A stretch of DNA of 10,162 bases from Bacteroidales bacterium. Lineage in GTDB: Bacteria; Bacteroidota; Bacteroidia; Bacteroidales; VadinHA17. The notes beneath the pieces were generated by a model. It had not been told where the DNA came from, did not search any database, and saw only the letters and a list, made by a program, of their open reading frames with translations. Position 1 is the first letter of the stretch; every line of letters starts with the position of its first letter. The stretch covers positions 1-10,162 of the forward strand of contig PMIG01000321.1 of the NCBI GenBank assembly GCA_003157055.1, written 5' to 3'. Shown piece by piece: positions 1 through 6,769 of the stretch. The position numbers were made by a program, and so were the translations under genes.

Positions 1-2199
1 GGTACTTTTACAGGAGGTCTGAATATTGCAATGAAAAACAGAAATGCCATTCTTTCCTATCAGGCTTTGCCGGGTGCACCATTCAGCCTGAGCCATAATA
101 CAGTCACTTGTTTTTTAGAAGACAGCTCCGGTCAAACATGGGTTGGAACAGATGGCGGAGGATTGAATCTCTTTAATGAGCAGACTAATCGCTTTTCGCG
201 ATTCACCATGGAAAACTCCAATATAAGCAGCAATGTGATCCTTAGCATACTGCAAAATAAAAATGATCAGATCTGGTTCGGAACCTGGGCCGGCGGACTT
301 GTTCATTTTGACAGCAAAAATAAGTTATTTACATCTTTTACAACTAAAAACAGTGGAATTAAGGATGACAATATTTACGCAGTTGCTGAAGGCGATAATG
401 ATGATTTGTGGCTGGGAAGCTTCTCTCACGGCTTAATTCATTACCAGATCAAAGAGAATAAATTTACTCACTATACACCAGCCAATAGCGGGTTAGCCAA
501 CAAGATGATAATTAAAATTGAAAAATATTCCAAAGGTCGTTATGTATTGGGTTCTACTAACTGTTTCCAGATTTTTTCCCCGGAGGAGGCCCGGTTTGTG
601 ACTTACTTTCATGATCCAATCAATACAAACAGTCTGAGTTATCCTACAACAACTGATATTCTTGCTGAAAGCGATTCGTGCGTCTGGATCGGCACACACT
701 TTGGACTAAACCGGTTTAACCCCGTTAACGGTTCTTTTAAACGTTATTTCGAAAAAGACGGTTTACCCAGTGATGTTATAAAGGGTCTTGTTTCGGATAA
801 GTCAGGAGTTCTCTGGGTGACTACAAACAAGGGTGTTTCCAAGTTTGATTATAAGCAGGGAGTATTTGATAATTTTACTAAAGACGATGGTTTGCAGAGC
901 AATGAATTTTCTGAGAGAAGCATTCTGAAAACAAAATATGGTGCACTTTTTATGGGAGGAACAAGAGGATTCAGTATAGTCTTTCCTGAAAAAATCAGTA
1001 AAAACTTAAGGGTCCCGGATATTTTAATAACTGATCTTCAGGTTTTTAATAAAAGCATTAAACCCGGAATTAAAAACTCACCATTAATCAAAAACATTAC
1101 TGAAACAAAGGAGCTGACTTTCCCATTTAATCAATCTGTGATCACATTTTATTTTGCCATTATGGATTTTACAGCACCCGGCAAAAATCAATACTCATAT
1201 ATTATGGAGGGGTTTGATAAAAACTGGATTAATTCCGGTAACAAGAGGGAAGCGACATATACAAACCTAAATCCCGGCCATTATATATTTCGTGTAAGAG
1301 GTTCAAATAATGACCGCGTATGGAACAAAACAGGAACATCGATTCAAATTACCGTTCTGCACCCCTGGTGGGGAACATGGTGGTTTAAGATGATTGCTGT
1401 TTTTGTAATAATTTTTATGTTGATTTCCATTTATATTTCGAGGGTGCAGAACCTTAATAAACAGAAAACATTACTTGAAAAACTTGTTGCTGTAAAAACA
1501 AAAGAATTGTTTGAACTCAATGCTTCAAAGGATAAATTCTTTTCTATAATTGCTCATGATCTTAAGAACCCATTCAGCACTATTATCGGTTTTAGCGAAA
1601 TGCAGAAAGATGCCATAGCTTCTGGTGATATTTCTTCTGTAAATCAGTATGCCGGATTGATAAACAATTCTGCTATTCAGACATTACAATTGCTCGAAAA
1701 CCTTCTGCAATGGGCAAATTCACAGCGCGGGAAAATAACATTTAACCCTGTTCCGGTTTCATTAAGTGAGCTTCTAAATGAAGAATCCGGCATGTTGAAT
1801 GATATGGCATCGAGGAAAGGCATTAAACTTAAGAGCGCACTAAGTATAGATTTAACGATTACGGCAGACAGGAACATGATCAAAACTATATTAAGAAACC
1901 TGATATCGAATGCCATAAAATATACTCATAAGAATGGTAAAGTGGAAGTAAAAGCCATCTTAAAAGACTCCCGGGCAGAAATCTCAGTATCTGATAACGG
2001 AATAGGGATGACTAAAGAAACAATGTCAAAGCTTTTCAGAATTGATGCAAACCTGTTTACCCCGGGTACTGAAAATGAAAAGGGTACCGGACTTGGATTG
2101 CTGCTATGCAAGGAGTTTGTCGAAAAGCATGGCGGGAAGATATGGGTCGAAAGTGAATTGGGGAAAGGAAGTGTCTTCAGCTTCAGCCTTCCCAGATAA
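1..2199 (+). CDS. Propeller sensor histidine kinase, 5'-truncated by window
   Basis: Membrane sensor kinase expected to sense a periplasmic signal and autophosphorylate on histidine. The frame is open from base 1, and the residues before the first ATG (base 31) read GTFTGGLNI, which is part of a propeller repeat, so base 31 is not the real start. At least five further blades follow, each with a W-[IFLV]-G-T-like core and a GL/GV-x-x-[FY] element (about bases 130-1000). A Y_Y_Y-type domain spans about 1130-1365, one membrane segment about 1390-1440, and a short linker leads to the HisKA domain. The phospho-acceptor His is at 1555-1557 in an AHDLKNPF H-box. The ATPase domain has an N-box Asn at 1909, DNGIGM at 1993-2010 and GTGLGL at 2083-2100. 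The protein ends there with no receiver or AraC-type domain, unlike the hybrid (HTCS) kinases that share this sensor. Its partner regulator is not in view. The domain calls are solid; the ligand is unknown. Confidence 0.93.
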   Translation, partial: GTFTGGLNIAMKNRNAILSYQALPGAPFSLSHNTVTCFLEDSSGQTWVGTDGGGLNLFNEQTNRFSRFTMENSNISSNVILSILQNKNDQIWFGTWAGGLVHFDSKNKLFTSFTTKNSGIKDDNIYAVAEGDNDDLWLGSFSHGLIHYQIKENKFTHYTPANSGLANKMIIKIEKYSKGRYVLGSTNCFQIFSPEEARFVTYFHDPINTNSLSYPTTTDILAESDSCVWIGTHFGLNRFNPVNGSFKRYFEKDGLPSDVIKGLVSDKSGVLWVTTNKGVSKFDYKQGVFDNFTKDDGLQSNEFSERSILKTKYGALFMGGTRGFSIVFPEKISKNLRVPDILITDLQVFNKSIKPGIKNSPLIKNITETKELTFPFNQSVITFYFAIMDFTAPGKNQYSYIMEGFDKNWINSGNKREATYTNLNPGHYIFRVRGSNNDRVWNKTGTSIQITVLHPWWGTWWFKMIAVFVIIFMLISIYISRVQNLNKQKTLLEKLVAVKTKELFELNASKDKFFSIIAHDLKNPFSTIIGFSEMQKDAIASGDISSVNQYAGLINNSAIQTLQLLENLLQWANSQRGKITFNPVPVSLSELLNEESGMLNDMASRKGIKLKSALSIDLTITADRNMIKTILRNLISNAIKYTHKNGKVEVKAILKDSRAEISVSDNGIGMTKETMSKLFRIDANLFTPGTENEKGTGLGLLLCKEFVEKHGGKIWVESELGKGSVFSFSLPR

Positions 2200-2310
2200 A
2201 CCATTTACCACAATTGAATATCCTTTATTAACTTTTTAAAATAACTATTTTTAAACCTCGTTGTATTATAGTCTGGGGTTAACCAAATTACTAATGAACC
2301 TGAAAAAGTT

Positions 2311-2916
2311 ATGAGTCAGTCAAAATTCAGATTTGCATTGATAGCTGCATTAATTATATTCAGTACTATCAGGGGAATCAGTCAGACTATCTTCCCTGAT
2401 GTACTTGTTAAAGGAACTATCCAGGAACAAATGAACTTCCTTGAAGAGAAAACAAGGATATATGAGGATTATCGGGCAATTCGTGAGGATATGTTCCAGG
2501 GAATAAAGAAAAATGCAATTGACTCACTAACAAAAGCGAAAAGCAGGATTTCGGGATTTGTAAAACTCACCGGCAGTCTTAACGTCAGGATTGATTCTCT
2601 CAACAGCAACCTGAAAATCACAAAGGAAGAGCTTAAAGAGATATCCAGGACAAAGAACAGCATCAGTGTCTTTGGAATTAAGATTGATAAAGCCTTGTAT
2701 AACAATATAATGTGGTTAATAGTAGCTGGCCTGGCTTTCGTTCTTGTTATCGGCTTTCTTACATTTAAACGGAACCGGACGATCACTGTTAATACCAAAA
2801 AAGAACTTAAGGAGCTCAACGAAGAGTTCGAGGCATACCGGAAAAAAACTCGCCTGGACCGTGAAAAGATGAGCATGGACCACTTTAAAGAGGTCCAAAA
2901 ATTAAAGGGATTATGA
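2311..2916 (+). CDS. Signal-peptide, coiled-coil, single-TM protein of unknown function
   Basis: A 201-residue protein with a signal peptide or signal anchor (about residues 1-25, ending near ISQT). A charged, probably coiled-coil region follows (about 35-115), then a short conserved-looking segment SISVFGIKIDKALYN (118-131), a membrane helix (about 132-152) and a second charged helix (about 160-200). From memory, similar Bacteroidota proteins with an S-I-S-x-x-G-I stretch before the helix and a TKK-[DE]-L stretch after it are often labelled tRNA (guanine-N1)-methyltransferase in databases. Nothing here supports that: there is no methyltransferase fold or SAM motif, and the architecture is that of an envelope protein. 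The start is chosen because it gives a clean signal sequence; no Shine-Dalgarno is visible. It lies 111 bases after the kinase and faces eno. Function unknown. Confidence 0.85.
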   Translation: MSQSKFRFALIAALIIFSTIRGISQTIFPDVLVKGTIQEQMNFLEEKTRIYEDYRAIREDMFQGIKKNAIDSLTKAKSRISGFVKLTGSLNVRIDSLNSNLKITKEELKEISRTKNSISVFGIKIDKALYNNIMWLIVAGLAFVLVIGFLTFKRNRTITVNTKKELKELNEEFEAYRKKTRLDREKMSMDHFKEVQKLKGL

Positions 2917-2922
2917 GGAGAT

Positions 2923-2945
2923 AGATAAAAAGGGAGATAAAAAGG
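2923..2945. repeat. 11-bp direct repeat after the stop codon
   Basis: AGATAAAAAGG occurs at 2923-2933 and again at 2935-2945, seven bases after the stop of the 201-residue protein. The first copy overlaps the left arm of the predicted terminator. It resembles the AAGATAAAAGG stretch found after the barrel gene stop at 6695-6705. Confidence 0.6.
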
Positions 2946-2972
2946 AATTGATCCACGCTTACTCTCCCCTTT
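2929..2972. terminator. Probable bidirectional terminator between convergent genes
   Basis: AAAGGGAGA (2929-2937) can pair with TCTCCCCTTT (2963-2972): nine base pairs with one bulged C and a 25-base loop. Read on the minus strand, the hairpin is followed directly by TTTTTATC, which suits termination of eno. On the plus strand the downstream sequence is only moderately T-rich. Its position between two convergent genes supports the call, but the long loop makes it a weak one. Confidence 0.42.
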
Positions 2973-3015
2973 CAGAATCTTATTCTATTTCAAACCAGCG
3001 AGGCAAATGATCTTG

Positions 3016-4296
3016 TTAAGCATTTTTAAATGCCTTCTTGCCTGCAAATTCTGAAGCACTGCCTAATTTGTGCTCTATTCTCATCAGCTGATTGAATTTC
3101 TCAACCCGCTCACCCCTGCAACCGCTACCGGTCTTCAGGTGGCCTGCATTGACTGCCACGGTCAGATCAGCAATAAAGCTGTCGACTGTTTCACCACTGC
3201 GGTGAGAAACAAAGCAGTTATATGAATTCTTATATGCCAGTTCAATAGTCTCCAGAGTTTCGGTAACTGTACCAATCTGATTCAGCTTTATCAGGACAGC
3301 ATTGGCAACGCCCTTCTTAATTCCTTCAGTAAGAATTGCTTTATTGGTGCAGAATAAATCATCACCAACAATTTCAATCTTCTTACCTAGAGTCTTAGTC
3401 ATGTTATGCCAGCCATCCCAGTCGTTTTCTGCCATACCATCCTCAATCAAAACTATCGGATATTGATTAACCCAGCTTTCCCAAAGTTTTACCATTTCGT
3501 CGCTGGTAAGAAATTTTCCTGTGCTTTTAAATAATTTGTACTTCCCGTCTTCCCACAATTCACTGGCAGCCGGGTCGAGGCAAATACTGACTTCTTCACC
3601 TGCTTTATATCCCGATTTCCCAATTGCTTCAAGAATTACTTCAACGGCTTCATCATTCGATTTCAGGTCTGGGGCAAAACCACCCTCGTCGCCAACTCCC
3701 GTGCTATATCCTTTTGATTTAAGCACTGACTTTAGGCTATGGAAAACTTCAATACCCATGCGGATAGCTTCAGTAAAAGTTTTTGCACCGTGGGGAGCAA
3801 TCATGAATTCCTGAAAATCGACATTATTGTCAGCGTGTTTCCCACCATTGATAATATTCATACAGGGAACAGGCAGCAAATGTGCATTGCTCCCACCCAG
3901 ATAATTGTAAAGCGGAACATTAGCGCTCATTGCTTCTGCACGGGCATATGCCATCGATACACCAAGAATGGCATTTGCACCAAGCTTCGATTTATTTGGC
4001 GTGCCATCAAGATCAATCATTGTATAATCCAGCTCACGCTGACTGACGAAGCATTTACCAATAATTTCCTTAGCGATAATCCTGTTGACGTTTTCAACGG
4101 CTTTTAAAACGCCTTTCCCGCTATACCGTTTCTTGTCGCCATCCCGCAATTCGCATGCTTCACGCTCACCAGTCGAAGCACCGCTGGGCACACCTGCCCT
4201 GGCTTCGGTTCCGTCTTCAAGGGTTAAACTGACCTCAACCGTCGGGTTTCCGCGGGAGTCGAGAATTTCCAATGCCTGTAGATCAATAATTTCCAT
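3016..4296 (-). CDS. eno: Enolase (phosphopyruvate hydratase)
   Basis: Cytosolic glycolytic enzyme that interconverts 2-phosphoglycerate and phosphoenolpyruvate with Mg2+. It is 426 residues long, normal for bacterial enolase. The sequence shows [11 protein letters not shown] near the N-terminus, the mobile loop [13 protein letters not shown] (35-47), His154, Glu163, Glu204 in VGDEGG, and Mg ligands Asp241, Glu285 (LIED) and Asp312 (GDD). It also has Lys337 (LIKLNQIGT), His365-Arg366-Ser367 (SHRSGE) and Lys388. These sit at a constant offset of five from the E. coli residues, so the active site is complete. The C-terminal stretch reads [14 protein letters not shown], with Phe where KYNQL is usual; this is probably harmless. 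The start at 4296 gives the expected [16 protein letters not shown]. It is convergent with the 201-residue gene and is probably transcribed from its own promoter, because 268 bases separate it from the upstream gene. Confidence 0.98.
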   Translation of the reverse strand: MEIIDLQALEILDSRGNPTVEVSLTLEDGTEARAGVPSGASTGEREACELRDGDKKRYSGKGVLKAVENVNRIIAKEIIGKCFVSQRELDYTMIDLDGTPNKSKLGANAILGVSMAYARAEAMSANVPLYNYLGGSNAHLLPVPCMNIINGGKHADNNVDFQEFMIAPHGAKTFTEAIRMGIEVFHSLKSVLKSKGYSTGVGDEGGFAPDLKSNDEAVEVILEAIGKSGYKAGEEVSICLDPAASELWEDGKYKLFKSTGKFLTSDEMVKLWESWVNQYPIVLIEDGMAENDWDGWHNMTKTLGKKIEIVGDDLFCTNKAILTEGIKKGVANAVLIKLNQIGTVTETLETIELAYKNSYNCFVSHRSGETVDSFIADLTVAVNAGHLKTGSGCRGERVEKFNQLMRIEHKLGSASEFAGKKAFKNA

Positions 4297-4398
4297 TGTG
4301 CTTAATTTAAAATGATTAATAATTTATCTTGTTTTTGATTGTATGAAAGTGACATTTTATCTATCATAGGAATCTCCCATTAATTGTTAAAATTAGCA

Positions 4399-4436
4399 GG
4401 AGTTATCAGCCTTTTGGGCGGTTAATGGCTAACTCC
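4399..4436 (-). promoter_or_regulatory. Stem-loop in eno 5' leader
   Basis: GGAGTTA (4399-4405) is a perfect complement of TAACTCC (4430-4436). GCC (4409-4411) can extend the pairing with GGC (4427-4429) across a three-base bulge, leaving a 15-base loop. Read on the minus strand, it lies a few bases downstream of the predicted eno transcription start. It would thus form a 5'-terminal hairpin on the mRNA, about 100 bases before the start codon. The pairing is visible; the role is inferred. The T-run after it on either strand is too weak for a confident terminator. Confidence 0.4.
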
Positions 4437-4447
4437 ATCACCCGAAA

Positions 4448-4455
4448 CAAAAGTA
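4448..4455 (-). promoter_or_regulatory. Candidate Bacteroidota -7 promoter element for eno
   Basis: On the minus strand this reads TACTTTTG, an exact match to the Bacteroidota -7 consensus TAnnTTTG. It lies in the gap between the DUF4251 gene and eno and faces eno. Transcription would start near 4440-4444, giving a leader of roughly 145 bases. No TTTG -33 element is seen at the usual distance, so the call is moderate. Confidence 0.4.
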
Positions 4456-4564
4456 ATAATTATTTACAGATTATTATGAAGGAAGGACTTTTGGTAATAT
4501 CGCAGGTATTTATACATTTAATCGGACATCTCCGGGGCCGTAAGACAGGATATTAAAATAATCT

Positions 4565-5131
4565 TTACATAGTCTCCTCTCCCTTGAAGACTTTTGAATT
4601 ATAGTTCATTTCAAGATGACCCTCCCATGTAAGCTTTCCGGGCCCAAGTCCTGTTATTGTCGCCTCGGCCTGATTGGCTGAATTGACAGTCATAAAAATA
4701 TCGTAGTTTCCAATATTGGTAAGCATGTTGAAGTGAATTGTGTAATAAAGCTTCTTTGGATTTTTGGTTATCTCCCACGACCCGATACTTCCTTCTGCAG
4801 TCGTGCCGCCGACTCCATTATATCCTATTCCATAGTTTGACCCGGTTTGAAGGATGCCATCTGTTTTATTTACTTTAATAAAATTCAGATTCGAAGGAAC
4901 AGAAACCCTTTGGCCATATCTATCCTGCAGAAAATCTGCTTCAAGAACAAATGTTTTCGAATTCAGCAAAGTATCAAGCACATAGTAATTTGCAACTGAT
5001 TGGGCTTTTCTTGCCTCTTTACGTTCCTGACGACTTAATTTCTGGCTTTGGGAGAATCCATTAATTGAAATCCCGAGGAACCCAATTACAAAAAAGAGGC
5101 TTAACCTGACATCCATTTTCATTGTTTTCAT
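4565..5131 (-). CDS. DUF4251 domain protein, exported
   Basis: A 188-residue protein with a signal peptide (about residues 1-28, ending near GFSQSQ) and then a short basic linker (KLSRQERKEARKAQ). The rest (about 50-180) fits DUF4251, a Bacteroidota family of unknown function. Recognisable parts are FVLEADFLQDRYGQRVSV, NFIKVN, a glycine-rich YGIGYNGVGGTTAEGSI stretch and a beta-rich C-terminal half. No lipobox Cys is present, so it should be periplasmic or secreted, not a lipoprotein. Met1, Met4 and Met6 are all possible starts; the first is used. It is divergent from the barrel gene and lies upstream of eno on the same strand, but the 268-base gap and separate promoter motif argue against a tight operon. 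Function unknown. Confidence 0.85.
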   Translation of the reverse strand: MKTMKMDVRLSLFFVIGFLGISINGFSQSQKLSRQERKEARKAQSVANYYVLDTLLNSKTFVLEADFLQDRYGQRVSVPSNLNFIKVNKTDGILQTGSNYGIGYNGVGGTTAEGSIGSWEITKNPKKLYYTIHFNMLTNIGNYDIFMTVNSANQAEATITGLGPGKLTWEGHLEMNYNSKVFKGEETM

Positions 5132-5530
5132 GACCCCTGATTCTAGTTAAATACTATTACTCAAAAAATATACCATACTTATAATTAATGGCATCAGATA
5201 CAAATATTTAACAAAATATTAAGGATATGGTTCATTTCAGGATGGGAAAGGTCAGGTCGGTCTCAGCTTTATGTGCATGCCCAGCCCTGAGCTCGATTCC
5301 GAGCAATCCGGTCTTTTCGCTATTAGTAATAGCCTTTGGTTTTAATCAAATTGTTTTAAGCAGGATATATATTCCAATTATATTTTAATCTTTTTAATTT
5401 ACAGCATTTTAGTCGGATCGTTTAACTTTCCCATTATATAATTTGTTAAAGTATATTAAAGGATTGCTATGTAAAATATAGCTTTCAGAATAGTTTCTTT
5501 TCATTATTTTTAACTTCACAAAAAAGGAAG
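5132..5530. other. Divergent intergenic region with GC-rich island
   Basis: These 399 bases separate the DUF4251 gene (minus) from the barrel gene (plus), so promoters for both are expected here. The flanks are very AT-rich (about 18% GC at 5161-5220 and 15% at 5341-5400 by my count), but 5241-5320 is about 56% GC. The island contains the short hairpin GCTCG-ATTC-CGAGC (5291-5304), and a palindrome follows at 5319-5333. A 48-codon ATG frame on the plus strand (5242-5388) and a 37-codon stop-to-stop frame on the minus strand (5235-5345, no ATG) both cross it. No exact TAnnTTTG promoter was found for either gene. The nearest is TAGCTTTC at 5479-5486, on the plus strand. No tRNA or known riboswitch is recognised. 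Confidence 0.5.
5319..5333. promoter_or_regulatory. Perfect 15-bp palindrome, possible operator
   Basis: GCTATTA, one spacer base, then TAATAGC: seven-base arms that are exact reverse complements. It lies between two divergent genes, a place where a dimeric regulator could bind. It could also be a small hairpin at the edge of the GC-rich island. No regulator gene is nearby to link it to. Confidence 0.35.
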
Positions 5531-6673
5531 ATGACCCACTTTCCAAAAGCTAATAATATCATAGTCTCTTCGCTTTTCGTCCTTCTATGTTCTGAACTTA
5601 ACGGGCAGAAAGTTGAATTTAATGGTCAGATTGCAGGCTGGGGAACGGTTAACTCTTCACCGGCATTTCAGACCGGGGTCAGGTTTATTCCCAAACTTAC
5701 CTGGGAAATCCCGGCAGGGAAAAAGTTTAAATTTGACGGAGAGCTTTCAGCAGATACCTATGTTAGCTATTTGCATCCTCATGATTCTACGGCTACAGTA
5801 GACTTAAGCGCTGATCTGTATAGGTTCTGGTTAAGGTTTTCCGGTGAAAGGTTCGAGATAAGGGCCGGATTACAGAAGATCAACTTCGGATCGGCCTCCA
5901 TGCTGCGCCCCCTTATGTGGTTCGACAGGATCGATCCTCGCGACCCGCTCAGGCTGACAAAAGGCGTTTATGGGATCCAGGGAAAGTATTTCTTTAAGAA
6001 CAATGCAAATATCTGGCTATGGATTCTTTATGGTAATAAAAATACTAAAGGATGGGAAACAATTCCTTCAGAATACAAAAGACCTGAAACGGGAGGCCGT
6101 ATTCAACTGCCCATTCCGCGTGGAGAGATGGCCTTCAGCTATCATAACCGTGAGGCGGAATTTCCTTCCACATGGCAGCCACCGGTGACAGGAAGCAGAA
6201 CTTTCACTGAAGAGCGGTTCGGTTATGATATAAAGGTTGACCTGGGGGTCGGAATATGGCTCGAGAGCGCCATTACTCATCAGAAGCAGGATGAGATATC
6301 ACCATTCACCAGAGCAGCGACAATTGGAGCCGATTACACTTTCGGGATCATCAACGGACTTAACATAACAGCCGAACAGATGTTCTACACTTCTTCCGAC
6401 AAGGCTTTTTCAAAGGGAGAGAATTTATCATTTACGGGATTATCAGCAGGATTTCCGCTTTCGATCATCACCAGGATCAACGGCATTGTTTTTTATGACT
6501 GGAAAAACAAGGGATTGTACAGATTTGCCAATTTATCATTTACATTTGATAAACTGGCTTTGAATATTATAGGGTTCTGGAATCCGGAAAAATTCAGCCT
6601 GTTCAATTATGGCACAGGGCCGAATTTATTTGCAGGATTTGGAGGACAGGTAATGGTGGTATACAATTATTGA
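5531..6673 (+). CDS. Outer-membrane beta-barrel protein (porin-like)
   Basis: A 380-residue exported protein with a signal peptide (about 1-26; MTHFPKANNIIVSSLFVLLC...), many alternating hydrophobic/polar strands rich in aromatic and Gly residues, and a C-terminus ending VMVVYNY. A terminal aromatic on an amphipathic strand is typical of barrels assembled by the BAM complex. Residues 111-141 carry RAGLQKINFGSA followed by a Pro/Asp-rich stretch, FDRIDPRDPLR. This resembles the R-x-G-x-Q-x-(I/V)-x-(W/F)-G ... P-x-D pattern of DUF1302-like and related porin-type barrels, but I cannot assign a family with certainty. The bases AAGGAAG just before the ATG give an unusually good ribosome-binding site for this phylum. 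It lies 96 bases upstream of the ABC ATPase on the same strand. The context suggests that it is the outer-membrane end of the transport system encoded downstream. Confidence 0.8.
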   Translation: MTHFPKANNIIVSSLFVLLCSELNGQKVEFNGQIAGWGTVNSSPAFQTGVRFIPKLTWEIPAGKKFKFDGELSADTYVSYLHPHDSTATVDLSADLYRFWLRFSGERFEIRAGLQKINFGSASMLRPLMWFDRIDPRDPLRLTKGVYGIQGKYFFKNNANIWLWILYGNKNTKGWETIPSEYKRPETGGRIQLPIPRGEMAFSYHNREAEFPSTWQPPVTGSRTFTEERFGYDIKVDLGVGIWLESAITHQKQDEISPFTRAATIGADYTFGIINGLNITAEQMFYTSSDKAFSKGENLSFTGLSAGFPLSIITRINGIVFYDWKNKGLYRFANLSFTFDKLALNIIGFWNPEKFSLFNYGTGPNLFAGFGGQVMVVYNY

Positions 6674-6738
6674 AAGATAAAAGATAAAAGTCACAAGATA
6701 AAAGGGAAAAGGAGTAGGCAATAGGCAATAGGCAATAG
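6674..6738. repeat. Two short heptanucleotide tandem repeats
   Basis: Directly after the barrel stop codon, AAGATAA occurs at 6674-6680 and 6681-6687, followed by AAG, and again at 6695-6701. TAGGCAA then occurs three times in tandem (6715-6721, 6722-6728, 6729-6735) plus a partial TAG. Both units are seven bases long. The stretch lies wholly in the gap between barrel and ABC genes and shows no promoter motif or hairpin. Confidence 0.75.
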
Positions 6739-6769
6739 TAAAAAGTGAAACAAATAATATTTAATATAA

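Noticed and set aside
31..33. ATG at 31 as the start of the histidine kinase
   Set aside because: The frame is open upstream to base 1 and encodes GTFTGGLNI, part of a propeller repeat, so the gene begins outside the window.
2277..2284. GGTTAACC palindrome upstream of the 201-residue gene
   Set aside because: Eight bases, no extension of the arms and common by chance; not enough for an operator call.
2469..2898. Minus-strand frames over the 201-residue gene
   Set aside because: The plus-strand frame has a signal peptide, a membrane helix and coiled-coil periodicity; the antisense frames have no such order.
3739..4315. Plus-strand open frames across the enolase gene
   Set aside because: They are antisense to a complete, conserved enolase and show no recognisable domain.
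4523..4534. CGGA-CATC-TCCG hairpin downstream of the DUF4251 gene as a terminator
   Set aside because: The stem is only four base pairs and there is no T-run after it on the minus strand.
5162..5170. TATTTTTTG on the minus strand as a promoter for the DUF4251 gene
   Set aside because: It has one extra base compared with TAnnTTTG and no upstream TTTG at a fitting distance.
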